This document shows, piece after piece, positions 30,722 to 39,942 of a stretch of DNA of 41,062 bases. Within the stretch, counting starts at the first letter, position 1; each line of letters starts with the position of its first letter. The notes beneath the pieces are model-generated. The model had not been told where the DNA came from. It saw nothing but the letters and a program-made list of their open reading frames with translations, and ran no database searches. The position numbers and the translations under genes were made by a program. This DNA comes from a virus. Where the stretch lies: the IMG/VR virus record IMGVR_UViG_3300045922_000286, positions 1-41,062 of that record, one strand, 5' to 3'.

Positions 30722-31240
30722 ATGCCGACCAGCAGCGCAGACGATGACTATGCCCGGTGGCTCGCGACGCCGGCCCCGACCGGCCAATATGTCGAGACGC
30801 TCGAATTCGTCGGCGGGATCATGGGCAGCGGCATCCGCATCTGCAACCGGCGCCGCGTGGCGCTACAGGCCTTCGACGAGAGCGGCGTGCCGCGGACCTT
30901 CCTCCCGATCCCGTTCACGATCTCGAAGCCGGCCATACGCAACTCGTCCGAAGTGCGCGTGGACGCGCGGATCGACGCGTTGGATGGCTCGCTGCTCGCG
31001 CTCCTCGGCCGCGCGCGCGCCATCGACCTGAACCAGCAGATCACGGTGTCCTTGCGTGCCTATCTCGACCCAACGATCCTCGACCGGCCGCTATGGCGCG
31101 TGCCCTTCCGCTTCCGGGTCGAAAGCATGAAGGCGTCGCTCGACGTGATCGAGGTCGTCATGGTCGGCGGGCGGCTGCCGAACAAGCGGGCCGGCATCCA
31201 CTACGGCATCGACCGGTTCGTCGGGCTCCGGCCCTTCTGA
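30722..31240 (+). CDS. DUF1833-type tail protein
   Basis: A 172-residue protein starting 1 nt after the upstream stop. It has YARWLATPAPTGQYVETLEF, LPIPFTISKPAIRNSSE, and VRVDARIDALDGSLLALLGR. This pattern and the position before an NlpC/P60 gene fit DUF1833 phage tail proteins. Exact role in the tip complex is unknown. Confidence 0.65.
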   Translation: MPTSSADDDYARWLATPAPTGQYVETLEFVGGIMGSGIRICNRRRVALQAFDESGVPRTFLPIPFTISKPAIRNSSEVRVDARIDALDGSLLALLGRARAIDLNQQITVSLRAYLDPTILDRPLWRVPFRFRVESMKASLDVIEVVMVGGRLPNKRAGIHYGIDRFVGLRPF

Positions 31241-31614
31241 TGCGCTCGCGGTGGTTCGCCCTCGTCGGCCGGCCCTACGGCTTCCCGAGCCGCCCGCCGG
31301 AGACGTTCGACTGCTGGACCCTCGTGAAGTATGTGCGAACGGCGGAGGGGCTTCCTTGCCCGCTCCCCTTCGATGATCAGGCAGCATGGTGCGTGCCGGG
31401 CAATCTCGCCCGCGCCACGGCCGAAGCGCGCGCCATGTGGCGCCCCCGCGCGCCGGGCCACGATCTGGACGTGGTCGTGCTTGAGCCAGCGCATGTCGGG
31501 GTCGCCCTCGGCGGCGGCGTGCTCCATGCGCTCGCGCGCAATTCAGGCGTGGTATGGACTTCTCCCGCTGTCTTGCGGCGGCATTGGCCAGCAGCCGAAT
31601 GGTGGACCGTATGA
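31240..31614 (+). CDS. NlpC/P60-type peptidase of the tail tip
   Basis: A 124-residue protein overlapping its neighbours on both sides by 1-4 nt. Cys25 in FDCWTLVKY is the nucleophile, and HVGVALGGGVLHAL (about 85-98) carries the His positions. Such peptidases in tail tips (lambda K-like) cut peptidoglycan peptides during DNA entry or aid tip assembly. Confidence 0.78.
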   Translation: MRSRWFALVGRPYGFPSRPPETFDCWTLVKYVRTAEGLPCPLPFDDQAAWCVPGNLARATAEARAMWRPRAPGHDLDVVVLEPAHVGVALGGGVLHALARNSGVVWTSPAVLRRHWPAAEWWTV

Positions 31615-34600
31615 ACGCCCTCACCGCGATCCGCACATGCCGGATCATCGTCACCGATCCCTTCGAGCAGCGGCAGGACGTGCACGATGTGGCGCCGGGC
31701 GGGACGCTCGCCGATGCACTCATGTCGATTTCGCCGGGTCGGTGGGGCGGCGCGCACATCGAACTCTATGACGGCGCGGTCACGGCGGCGTCCGAGATTC
31801 CGCTCGACGATGCCCGCGCGATCCTTCTGGAACCGGGCCGCGTCTATCACGTCATCGCCGTGCCGGCGGAGGCCTATTCGATCTCGGCGGCGGTGATCGC
31901 CGCAGTCGGCGTCTCGGCCACATCGGCGGCCGGCGTCGCAATCACCATCGCCGTCTACATCGCCATCATGGCCGTGACGATGGCGATCTCCTACTTGGTC
32001 ACGATGCTCCTGGCGCCGGGCAAGCAGGCGAACAAGGCTCTCTCGCCCGAGGATCAGCCGTCCGCGCTGAACTCGCTTTCTCCGCCGCGCAACATGTTCC
32101 GCCTCGGCGCGCGCGTGCCCGAGATTTACGGGCGCATCCGCTTCTGGCCGGACCTGATCTTCGCGGCCACGGCGCAATGGTTCCCGGTGCAATGGACGGC
32201 GAACATCGCACCGAGCGTGAACGAGAACACGGTCCCAACATCGCGCCAGGAAGTCTCTGCGGTCTATTGCCTCGGGCGCGGCCACTTCGAGACGACCGAC
32301 TTCCGATTCGGCGACAGCCCCGTGTCGAATGCCAACGGGATCGTCACGGTCTATCCGCCTGGCGTCACGCTGCCATCGTGGCTCACGGCCTCCTATGCCG
32401 CGGCCGATCTCTCCCGCTTCGAACTCGGCGGCCTCGGCTCGCCCACGATGTGGTCCCCGTGGTTCACGATCCCGGCCGACGAGATCGACCGCATCGACGT
32501 TCAACTCTCATTCCCGCACGGCCTGATCCATCTCGCGTCGGGCCGCAAGGTCCCGCCCGGCTACAACTCGGAATCGCTGGCCATCATCATCCTGGAAGGC
32601 CAGCGTCTGGATGAAGATGACAACGTGATCCAGACGATCAGCCACACCGAGATTTATCGCGCGCGCACGAGGAACGAACTCCGGGTCACGATGACTCGCG
32701 CTCTGCCGCGCGGCCGGTGGCGCTTCCGCGTCGCGGAGACGCTCGACTGGACCCCGTATCCGAACGGCAACGTCTATACGAACATCAACAAGACCGTGCT
32801 CGAAGGCATGGTTGGGCATCGCTACCTCACGCCCGAAGAACGCACCTTCGCGCACGAGACGTGCATCATCGTGAAGGCGAGCAACGTCAACAATCCGGCC
32901 TTGCAGAATCTCGAAGCGTTCAACCTCATGGCGGCGCGCGTGCTTCCGACCCAGGACGTGCCCGGCGTGATGACGGCGCCTCGCGCCGACGCGCGCTGGA
33001 TCACGGCGGCGATCAACACGCTGACCGATCCCTTCATCTGCAACTACGCGATGGACGAAGTGGATTGGCCGTCGCTCCATGCCGTGCAGGCCTCGCTTGA
33101 GTCCTACCCGGACGGCTTCGACGAGGGCGAATTCAACGGCGCGCTCGACCGCCAGATGACCGCCGACGAGCAACTCATGCTCGTGGCACGCAAGGCTCGC
33201 GCCTATGTCTTCCCCTCGGGCGGCAAGATGACGTTCGTCCGTGACGAGCGGCGCACGGCGATCTCCGCGCTGTTCAATCGGCGCAACCGCCTTGCCGGCC
33301 GCGGCGAGGTCGGGCTCGGGCTGCAATTCGCGCAGCGCGACGATCCGGATGGCGTGACGATCTCGTTCATCAACGCGCTCAAAGGCTACCGCCAGGACAC
33401 TTACACCTATCCCGAGGGCGTGACGCCGATCGCTCCGCTGTCGATTGATCTCGTCGGCGCGGTCTATCCTCACGAGGTCTGCCGGCGCGCGCGCTTTGAA
33501 ATGGCGCAGATCAGGTATCGTCGCCGCTCCATGCCGCTCCGCGTCACGGAGGAAGGGCAGTTGCTGATGCCGATGGATCGCGTCGGCGTGGTGATGCCGT
33601 GGTCTGAGGGAGCCATCGACGGCGAGGTTCTGGAAGTCGATGGCATGGACCTTCGGATGGACCGGCCGATCCCAACGCTCACGGCCGACGCAAGAATTCG
33701 CATTCGGCGTGAGGACGGCCGCGCGACGCAACTTCTCTCGCTCACGAACTCGGTGCGCGGGCCGGAGTGGGTGACGCTCGCGGGGGTGAGCGGCGACCTC
33801 GAATTTCCTGTCTTCGCTCCGTCCGACACGCGGCAGATCGGGACGCTCTACAACATCACCACGTCCGATGCCTTCGATCAGCAGACCTTTTGGTTCGTCA
33901 CCGGCGCACAGATCGATGATTCGGGCGTCACCCTCTCGCTCGCGAACGATGCCGACGAGGTATACCAACTCTCGGACGACCTCTTGATCCCGTGCGTCGA
34001 TCCGCCGGCCTTCGCCTTCTCGCTCCTGAGCGATGGGGGCAACGATGGCTCGGTCTTCGGCGGCAGCCTCACCATGACGGTGCCGCAATGCGATCCCGGC
34101 GACATTCTGTTCGCCGTCCTCGGCAGCTCCGGGCCCTACTACGACCCTCCCGCGGGATGGACCGTCATCGACCGCGTGGATGATCCCACGACCACCCTCG
34201 GCGGGCGACGCAACATCCTGGCGTGCTACCGCATTGCGACCGAGTCAGAGCCGGCTACCTACACCTTCCCTCGAAGCGGCGGCTCCCTCTCGGGCGGCCA
34301 GATCACGCGCATCGGCTGCAATCGGCACGTTGGCTCGCTCGTCTATGGCGGCAAGGCGACCCATATCGCCCCGACCGCAACCGGGCGCGTCGTCACGCAT
34401 CCCGGCATTGCGGTGGACCAGCCGAAGTCGATCATCATCGTCGGAACGGTGATCGGCGCGACGGTCTATGCCGACCCGTGGCCGCAACTCGCCGCGGCCG
34501 ATGCGCCGGGCGTGTGGGTCAAGCAGACCCATATGTCGTGGGTTCCGGGGGCGCAGCCGGTTTATGCGGCCACGGTCCATTGCCTTACGCCGCCGCCCGA

Positions 34601-34736
34601 CTTCGTGGGGCACACCGGGCAGATCACGATGGAGATTCCGGCGAACTCGAACCCGGCGAACAACAACGTGTTCATGTTCTCCGTCTTCCGCTTCTACTAC
34701 GACGCTTCGACCGGCGGGACGCTCACGCCGAAATGA
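31611..34736 (+). CDS. Central tail tip / host specificity protein (J-like)
   Basis: A 1041-residue protein; ATG 31611 overlaps the peptidase stop. Near residues 85-130 a hydrophobic double segment (ITIAVYIAIMAVTMAISYLV) is seen, as in other J-like proteins. SALNSLSPPRNMFRLGARVP, EIYGRIRFWPDLIF and FALGRG-like CLGRGHFETTDFRFGDSPVS are typical. From about 810 (SLLSDGGNDGSVFGGSLTMT) an extra C-terminal domain with PGDILFAVLGSSGPYYDPPA is appended and may carry host-range function. Confidence 0.85.
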   Translation: MNALTAIRTCRIIVTDPFEQRQDVHDVAPGGTLADALMSISPGRWGGAHIELYDGAVTAASEIPLDDARAILLEPGRVYHVIAVPAEAYSISAAVIAAVGVSATSAAGVAITIAVYIAIMAVTMAISYLVTMLLAPGKQANKALSPEDQPSALNSLSPPRNMFRLGARVPEIYGRIRFWPDLIFAATAQWFPVQWTANIAPSVNENTVPTSRQEVSAVYCLGRGHFETTDFRFGDSPVSNANGIVTVYPPGVTLPSWLTASYAAADLSRFELGGLGSPTMWSPWFTIPADEIDRIDVQLSFPHGLIHLASGRKVPPGYNSESLAIIILEGQRLDEDDNVIQTISHTEIYRARTRNELRVTMTRALPRGRWRFRVAETLDWTPYPNGNVYTNINKTVLEGMVGHRYLTPEERTFAHETCIIVKASNVNNPALQNLEAFNLMAARVLPTQDVPGVMTAPRADARWITAAINTLTDPFICNYAMDEVDWPSLHAVQASLESYPDGFDEGEFNGALDRQMTADEQLMLVARKARAYVFPSGGKMTFVRDERRTAISALFNRRNRLAGRGEVGLGLQFAQRDDPDGVTISFINALKGYRQDTYTYPEGVTPIAPLSIDLVGAVYPHEVCRRARFEMAQIRYRRRSMPLRVTEEGQLLMPMDRVGVVMPWSEGAIDGEVLEVDGMDLRMDRPIPTLTADARIRIRREDGRATQLLSLTNSVRGPEWVTLAGVSGDLEFPVFAPSDTRQIGTLYNITTSDAFDQQTFWFVTGAQIDDSGVTLSLANDADEVYQLSDDLLIPCVDPPAFAFSLLSDGGNDGSVFGGSLTMTVPQCDPGDILFAVLGSSGPYYDPPAGWTVIDRVDDPTTTLGGRRNILACYRIATESEPATYTFPRSGGSLSGGQITRIGCNRHVGSLVYGGKATHIAPTATGRVVTHPGIAVDQPKSIIIVGTVIGATVYADPWPQLAAADAPGVWVKQTHMSWVPGAQPVYAATVHCLTPPPDFVGHTGQITMEIPANSNPANNNVFMFSVFRFYYDASTGGTLTPK

Positions 34737-34754
34737 CCCACGGAGGCTAGAGCC

Positions 34755-35915
34755 ATGGCGACCGAATTCAGGAGGATGCAGCAGCGGCGCGGCACCGCGG
34801 CCGAATGGGCGGCGAACAACATCGTGCTGCTGGCCGGCGAGATCGCCTTGCAGACCGGCCCCGGCGCGGGCGAGGCGCGCGCCAAGATCGGCGACGGCGT
34901 GACCCCGTTCGGATCGCTCCCGTGGGTCTTTGAGGTAGATCAAACGGCGCGCAATGGCGTCGCTTCCCTCACGCTCTCAGTCACGAGCCTCGACACGCGC
35001 GTCGATGCGCTCGAAGCCGCGACCGGCTCCGGCGGCGCGCTCGACGATCTCACGGCCGCTGTTGCGCAGAACACGGCTGATATTCTGGCCCGGCAGATGA
35101 TCCTCCCGGTCGGCACCAACCCAGGCGACCTGCTCTTCTGGTCCGGCACGGACTATGCCGCCACCGCCTTCGCTCCGGCTATGGAGCATGGCAGCATGTT
35201 TTTCTGGAACGCGACCGCGGGCGAATATGCGCGCGTGCCGAACGGCGCGGTCGGGCAAGCCCTCATTCTTCGGCCCGGCGGCGTGCCCGGATGGGGCAAC
35301 CCGTCCAGCATCACGGTCACGCTCGAAAACACGTCGATTCCGCTCGCCGGCGGCGCGAGCGTCGAGGCGGCCTTCAATGCCGCAGCCCCGACCATCGCGG
35401 CCAATGCGATCACGACGGTGACGTGGGAGGGGCAGGCCTTCCACTATGTCGGCGCTCCCGGCACGGCCATCACCACGGCGACCGCCGCGGACTTCGCGTT
35501 GATCGGCTACACGACCTCCGGCATCGCCGACGCCCCATCGGACGGCAAGACCTACGGCCGGAAGGATGCGGCGTGGAGCGAAGTGAAGCCGACGAACACC
35601 GCCGAGCCAGTCAGCGTCCCCGGCACGACCATGACCCTCGCTCTGGCCGATGCCGGCCGATACCTCGCATTCACCGACCCCGCGGGCTGCGCGATCACGT
35701 TTCCGACCGACGCTGCCGTGCCCATCCCCATCGGGACGATCATCCGGTTTGAGCAGGCCGGCGGCGGCTCAGCCCCGCTCACCTTCGTGGGCGATACCGG
35801 CGTCACCATCCGCAAGCGGTCCACCAAGACGGCCGCGACTGCGGAGGATGGCGCCGTGGTCCACGCCATCAAGACGGGCGAGAACGAATGGACGATTTGG
35901 GGCGATCTCGCATGA
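34755..35915 (+). CDS. Tail fibre protein
   Basis: A 386-residue protein. The N-terminus FRRMQQRRGTAAEWAANNIV, LLAGEIALQT and KIGDGVTPFGSLPW is the tail-attachment module shared by many phage fibre and hyaluronidase-like proteins. A coiled coil (LTLSVTSLDTRVDALEAATG) follows, then beta-rich repeats (GMADAPSDGKTYGRKDAAW-like segment near 255-275) and a C-terminal domain. Last plus-strand structural gene; it converges with the minus-strand operon, stops only 3 nt apart. Confidence 0.8.
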   Translation: MATEFRRMQQRRGTAAEWAANNIVLLAGEIALQTGPGAGEARAKIGDGVTPFGSLPWVFEVDQTARNGVASLTLSVTSLDTRVDALEAATGSGGALDDLTAAVAQNTADILARQMILPVGTNPGDLLFWSGTDYAATAFAPAMEHGSMFFWNATAGEYARVPNGAVGQALILRPGGVPGWGNPSSITVTLENTSIPLAGGASVEAAFNAAAPTIAANAITTVTWEGQAFHYVGAPGTAITTATAADFALIGYTTSGIADAPSDGKTYGRKDAAWSEVKPTNTAEPVSVPGTTMTLALADAGRYLAFTDPAGCAITFPTDAAVPIPIGTIIRFEQAGGGSAPLTFVGDTGVTIRKRSTKTAATAEDGAVVHAIKTGENEWTIWGDLA

Positions 35916-35918
35916 TCG

Positions 35919-36119
35919 TCAGAGAAGAGCGGCGGCGAGCCCTCTGAGCGCCATCGCGCGCTTCACGAGTGGCTCACGCGACGGATGGCCGCGGCGAAGC
36001 GTCGCGACGTGCTGCTCTATCAGGAGGGCGCGGTCAATCAGCGCCTCTCCCACGGTGCGGCCGAGCCCGGCGGGGATCGTGATCGTGATGGGCTCGGGCT
36101 TCGACATGGGCCTGATCAT
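35919..36119 (-). CDS. Small unknown protein, end of the recombination operon
   Basis: A 66-residue protein; ATG 36119 overlaps the upstream stop. EPITITIPAGLGRTVGEALI begins it, and a helical part (LLIEQHVATLRRGHPSREPL) follows. Not recognised. An internal ATG at 36107 is an alternative start. Confidence 0.6.
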   Translation of the reverse strand: MIRPMSKPEPITITIPAGLGRTVGEALIDRALLIEQHVATLRRGHPSREPLVKRAMALRGLAAALL

Positions 36120-36436
36120 CGGGCGGCTTCCTCTTCCTCGCCCTCCTGGGCGGCTACGCGATCCCGGAGCGCGCGCGGGAGAACGTGCGCCCCGAGATCG
36201 AAGGTGAGCGAGATCGACAAGCGGCCGGCGTGGCGCACGATCACCGCCCGCTCGGGGCTCACGAGATCGCCGAAATCGCGCCACCCGACGAGCGGGCCGC
36301 ACCATGCCCGTAGGCCGGCGCCGAAGCCCTCTTCCCAACGGGGCGGCCCATGGATCGTGCTGACCGGCCGGGCTTCGTCGGCAGGATCGAGCCAGAACAG
36401 GTCGATCTGCCGTGCATCTGGCTCGACTTCGCTCAT
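36116..36436 (-). CDS. Unknown acidic-tailed protein
   Basis: A 106-residue protein; the start is supported by CGAGAACC (36448-36441) 4 nt upstream, a near copy of the window's extended RBS, and by the ATGA overlap with the upstream gene. It has RQIDLFWLDPADEARPVSTI, LVGWRDFGDLVSPERAVIVR and a Glu-rich end. Not recognised. Confidence 0.65.
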   Translation of the reverse strand: MSEVEPDARQIDLFWLDPADEARPVSTIHGPPRWEEGFGAGLRAWCGPLVGWRDFGDLVSPERAVIVRHAGRLSISLTFDLGAHVLPRALRDRVAAQEGEEEEAAR

Positions 36437-36747
36437 GTGTGGTTCTCGTCAGAGCCGTTGAACATCGCGGCGAGGCGCGCCTGCATGGCGCGGCCCTTGT
36501 CGGAGAGGCGGTAGGAGGCGGAGGCGCCGCCGATGCGCTCGACGAGCCCGAGGCTTCGCATGCGAGCCATGGTGTTCGACGTCTCGGGCGGCGCGCAGCC
36601 GAAGGCTTCCGTGAGCGCCGCGTTCGGGACGGGCTCCGGGTCGGCGGCTTCGATCATCGCGAGGGCGAGCGTGATGCGGCTGGAATACCGCATCACGTCC
36701 TCGCTCCGCAGCCGGTGAAGAAGCCGGAAGGGACGCGCGGGCATCAT
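36433..36747 (-). CDS. Winged-helix transcription regulator-like protein
   Basis: A 104-residue protein (ATG 36747 or 36744; GAGG upstream). Residues about 25-85 (TLALAMIEAADPEPVPNAAL, SNTMARMRSLGLVERIGG, YRLSDKGRAMQARLAAM) show the helix-turn-helix and wing of MarR/Rrf2-like folds. It lies 1 nt downstream of recT in the same operon. It could regulate this operon or the divergent control region; target unknown. Confidence 0.65.
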   Translation of the reverse strand: MMPARPFRLLHRLRSEDVMRYSSRITLALAMIEAADPEPVPNAALTEAFGCAPPETSNTMARMRSLGLVERIGGASASYRLSDKGRAMQARLAAMFNGSDENHT

Positions 36748-36748
36748 G

Positions 36749-38356
36749 TCAGCCTCGCGGGTTCAGCCGCGCGGCGAACGCGGCTTCGACCTTGGCGCCG
36801 AGGTCCGGGCGCTCGGCCTTGATGCGCTGGACTCGCGCTCGGATGGACCCGTTGTTCACGTAGTTGGTCCGCAAGTCCTCAAGCGTGGCCTTGGCGGCAT
36901 CTTCGAGCAGATCGGCGACCCACTTCTCGTCCGGGTCCATCGGCTGCGGAGCCGAAGGTTCCGGGCCGGGCTGCGCGGCGCCCGCTGGCTCGTCTGGCTC
37001 TGCTGCTTCGGCGAGAATCTCCGCAGCTGCGGCATTCTCGTAGGCTTCGGCAAGCCCATCCGCATTGAAGTCCGCGAGCGCCTCCCGCTTGGCCGGATCA
37101 TCCGCGGCCTGCCACAGAGCGACGTAGCCCTGCGCGAACTCGACGGGGCCGGCGCACGGATTGCCCTCGGCAGGATCGCCATACGCATCGACGAGCGCAT
37201 GTGGAAAGACCGGCGGCGGGGGCTCCGGCGCGCGGGAGGGCTTGCGGGAGCGCGGGGCCGCTTCGCGCGCGCGCTCCTGGGCCGGCGGGGGAGGCGGGGG
37301 CGGAGGCTCCGGAGCCGCAGAAGGCGGATCGAAGACGGCGCCGGGGAACGCCTGCCGCTGGCGCCCTTCGTCCGGAGCCGGGCCGGCGGCATAGCCATCG
37401 TCATCGTCATCCGGCGCCGAAGCGGCGGTTACCGCGGCGGCCACATAGTCGCCATCGGAGGCGTCGATCACGGTGCCCCATTCGATGTCGCGGCGCCGCT
37501 CTTGCGCCTCGTCGATCTCGATCACCGACGCCAACTCGACGGAGCGCGGCAGCCACTTCGAGCCGGCGCGGAACGCGGTCTTGCGGGCCATCGCGATCTC
37601 ATGCTTGACCCACGGCGCTTCCGTCCACGCGGCGGGCAGCCGGCGTCCCTGGCTTTCCGCCTCCTCTTTCATCGAGAGGGCGAGGCGGTAGGCTTGCGAA
37701 TTGTCGCGGATCGCAAGCACGTCCTCATAGGGCATAACCTCGAACGCAAACCCGTCCTTCAGCTTCGCCATCATGTAGGCATGCGTGGGACGAGCGCCGC
37801 GCGCCGCGGCGGCGCCCTTCGGGCGGTGCCGAAGATGCGCGTCGGTGCCGTATTCGAACGAGAAGTCGTCCCCGGCGAACACGACATTGGCCGAGATCGA
37901 AGTGACGAGCGGCGAGCGATAGGAGAGGTCGAGCAAGCCGGGATACCCGAAGATCAACTGCACTTCGACGCCGGCTTCCTCCCGCCTCCGCGTCTGCGGG
38001 TTCCACTTGGTCCGTTTGAACGGGATCAGGTGGACGTGTTGCAGCGGCGTGTTCGGCTCAAGCCCGACCTGCGAGCAGGTCAAGAACGCGCCGATCAGGC
38101 TGCGAATGTCGGCCTTGGCGAGCAGCGGCGCGCGCTGGATTGCGCCGGCCATCATGCGGAGCATGCGGTCAGGAGTCATGTGGCGCGGGAGCGATTCGGC
38201 GACGCGCGTGCGGAACTCCGCGTTCTTGAACAGCTGGTCGAGCGTCGCGACCTGCTTCAACGGCAGATGCGAGAGGCGCGCCGCGTGCGGCGCGGCGAGG
38301 TTCGTCCGCGGCGGCGGATGCTCGCCCGGCCGCGGGTGTTGCGGTGTCGTGTTCAT
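36749..38356 (-). CDS. recT: RecT-family single-strand annealing recombinase, long form
   Basis: A 535-residue protein. Residues about 20-300 are RecT: MTPDRMLRMMAGAIQR, LIGAFLTCSQVGLEPNTPLQ, VHLIPFKR, VEVQLIFGYPGLLDLSYRSP, ISANVVFAGDDFSFEYG. Residues about 320-400 are a Pro-rich linker, and the last 130 form an acidic helical domain ending DEKWVADLLEDAAKATLEDL. Typical RecT is 270-330 residues, so this form is extended. CGAGGACC-AACG precedes the ATG, close to the extended RBS. RecT anneals strands during recombination and usually works with an exonuclease, which is not recognised nearby. Confidence 0.88.
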   Translation of the reverse strand: MNTTPQHPRPGEHPPPRTNLAAPHAARLSHLPLKQVATLDQLFKNAEFRTRVAESLPRHMTPDRMLRMMAGAIQRAPLLAKADIRSLIGAFLTCSQVGLEPNTPLQHVHLIPFKRTKWNPQTRRREEAGVEVQLIFGYPGLLDLSYRSPLVTSISANVVFAGDDFSFEYGTDAHLRHRPKGAAAARGARPTHAYMMAKLKDGFAFEVMPYEDVLAIRDNSQAYRLALSMKEEAESQGRRLPAAWTEAPWVKHEIAMARKTAFRAGSKWLPRSVELASVIEIDEAQERRRDIEWGTVIDASDGDYVAAAVTAASAPDDDDDGYAAGPAPDEGRQRQAFPGAVFDPPSAAPEPPPPPPPPAQERAREAAPRSRKPSRAPEPPPPVFPHALVDAYGDPAEGNPCAGPVEFAQGYVALWQAADDPAKREALADFNADGLAEAYENAAAAEILAEAAEPDEPAGAAQPGPEPSAPQPMDPDEKWVADLLEDAAKATLEDLRTNYVNNGSIRARVQRIKAERPDLGAKVEAAFAARLNPRG

Positions 38357-38523
38357 CGTTGGTCCTCGTGAGGGGGACGGGGAAGAGTGGCGGCGCGCCT
38401 CACATCGGCCGCTCCGGCGGAGCCCGGCGCCGCGGCAAGAGCCGCGACGTCAGGCTGATCTTCATCATCAGCGTCCGCGGCGTCCGGCGCTCCGGCGGCC
38501 ACATCAGGGCGGGCCGTGGTCAT
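38353..38523 (-). CDS. Small acidic protein before recT
   Basis: A 56-residue protein coupled at both ends by ATGA overlaps (upstream stop 38520-38522; its own stop overlaps the recT start). The sequence is Ala/Asp-rich (DAADADDEDQPDVAALAAAP). No known motif. Support comes from the exact overlaps. Confidence 0.5.
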   Translation of the reverse strand: MTTARPDVAAGAPDAADADDEDQPDVAALAAAPGSAGAADVRRAATLPRPPHEDQR

Positions 38524-38750
38524 CGGCCGACCCCCAAGACGAACGCCGCGCTCGCCACGCCCGCGACGAACCCGAAGATTTCGCTCGGCGTGAAGGGCCG
38601 GGCGAAGCCGCACCGCCACGCGAAATAGACGAGCGCGGAGGTCGCGAGCGCCTTCGCCAAGGCGCCGGTCACGAGCATCGCGCCGAAGGTCACGAGCCCG
38701 ATCAGCACGGCGATGCAGGCGAGGGGCTCTGCCGGATGGCGCGCACTCAC
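38520..38750 (-). CDS. Small membrane protein
   Basis: A 76-residue protein from GTG 38750 overlapping the upstream stop. Two or three hydrophobic segments (LACIAVLIGLVTFGAMLVTG, ATSALVYFAWRCGFA, EIFGFVAGVASAAFVLGV). Placement inside a recombination operon is odd; it may be an exclusion or membrane-sensing protein. Confidence 0.6.
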   Translation of the reverse strand: MSARHPAEPLACIAVLIGLVTFGAMLVTGALAKALATSALVYFAWRCGFARPFTPSEIFGFVAGVASAAFVLGVGR

Positions 38751-39574
38751 CGGACCAGCGCCTTCGTCACGATGGTGATCCGCACGCCGGGGATCGGCTG
38801 CTGCGGCGGCTGCGCTTCGAGCCTGCGGCGCAACTCCGCCTTGGCTTCCGGCGTCGCGAACATCGCCCGGAGCGCCGCGCGGATGCGGCTGTGATCGACC
38901 ACGAGGTATTCGCGCGGGATGGATGCCTCGTCCACGACCTCGAATTCCAGCGTTTCCTTCGCCGTGGCGACCGTGCCGAGATCGGAGTGCGTCCGCACGA
39001 GATCGGCCGGCGATCCGGCGGCCGTGTCCTCAGCACGGCCGGCGCGCGCGGCGGCGCGCTGCGCCTTGGCGACGGCATCCTCGGCGTCCTCCGAGGGCGC
39101 ATCCGAGAACACGGTCGCGGCGGCGGCGGCGGCGGCGCGGGCGGCTTCCTCGCGCGCCCTCCGCGCGGCTTCCTCTGCCGCCTTTCGCTTCTCCGCGGCG
39201 ACGCGCGCCTGGTAGGCGTCGAGCACGCGCTGAATGGCGGCCATGGGCGCGCCGAGCGGCTCCATGAGTTCGCGGAACCACCCGTCGATCTCGCGCCCGC
39301 CGTCGAGGAACGGCGCCTTGGCTTCCTTGCGACGATCCTCGGCGGTGCGGCTCGCGGCCTTCGCCATCCGAAGGTTGTCCGCGAATGCCAGCATCTGCTC
39401 TTCGGTGTCGATCTGCGGCACGGCCGCGATCTGCTCGGCAAGGGCGCGCGCCAACTCGCCGACGCGCTCACGGAGGGACGCGAACTCGAAATCGAGCCAC
39501 GCCCGGATTTGCTCGGCGTCGAGCGGACGAGGCGGGGGCGGCGCGTTGTGGCCGAAAATGGACGAGCCGCTCAT
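38747..39574 (-). CDS. RecT-operon coiled-coil protein
   Basis: A 275-residue protein; ATG 39574 overlaps the upstream stop. N-terminal SGSSIFGHNAPPPPRPLDAE, then helices with DNLRMAKAASRTAEDRRKEA and KAPFLDGGREIDGWFREL, a long coiled coil of Arg/Ala/Glu (about 125-165), and a C-terminal domain (ASIPREYLVVDHSRIRAAL, PIPGVRITIVTKALVR). The layout resembles proteins often encoded next to recT in phages (DUF1351-like). Role unknown; possibly partner or nuclease-control factor for RecT. Confidence 0.7.
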   Translation of the reverse strand: MSGSSIFGHNAPPPPRPLDAEQIRAWLDFEFASLRERVGELARALAEQIAAVPQIDTEEQMLAFADNLRMAKAASRTAEDRRKEAKAPFLDGGREIDGWFRELMEPLGAPMAAIQRVLDAYQARVAAEKRKAAEEAARRAREEAARAAAAAAATVFSDAPSEDAEDAVAKAQRAAARAGRAEDTAAGSPADLVRTHSDLGTVATAKETLEFEVVDEASIPREYLVVDHSRIRAALRAMFATPEAKAELRRRLEAQPPQQPIPGVRITIVTKALVR

Positions 39575-39942
39575 TCGTAGAGGCTCCTGAAAAGGCGGGT
39601 GACGGAATCGGGGACGGAGATCGGACGCAGACGCATTGGGTCGATGCGCCGCCGCGGGTGCAGGCACGGATGATCCGGGTAGGCCTGCTTCGCCCAAGTC
39701 TTGAGGGCCAGGAGGTCGGCGTACTGCCACGCTTCGATCCGCTCGCCGTAGAGCCAGACGCGGAACACGCCGGCTTCCACCGGGTCGATGTGGCTCGTCT
39801 CCTGCTCGTCGATGATGGCGGTCCACTTGCCGGTCTGCTCGTCCTCGCCGATGGCGCACGGGACCGCCCATCCGCCTTTGACGAGCCGGAGGCGGAAGTA
39901 GCCGGGCTGCGGCCGGTCGATCCTGCGGGGCTCTTCGCTCAT
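39571..39942 (-). CDS. Unknown conserved-looking phage protein
   Basis: A 123-residue protein; ATG 39942 overlaps the upstream stop. It reads PQPGYFRLRLVKGGWAVPCA, WTAIIDEQETSHIDPVEAGV and FRVWLYGERIEAWQYADLLA, a pattern common to small alphaproteobacterial phage proteins of unknown role. No catalytic motif seen. Confidence 0.7.
   Translation of the reverse strand: MSEEPRRIDRPQPGYFRLRLVKGGWAVPCAIGEDEQTGKWTAIIDEQETSHIDPVEAGVFRVWLYGERIEAWQYADLLALKTWAKQAYPDHPCLHPRRRIDPMRLRPISVPDSVTRLFRSLYE

Noticed and set aside
35891-35920. Inverted repeat GACGAT/ATCGTC between convergent genes as a bidirectional terminator
   Set aside because: Arms of only 6 bp with an 18-nt loop inside coding sequence and no T-tracts.
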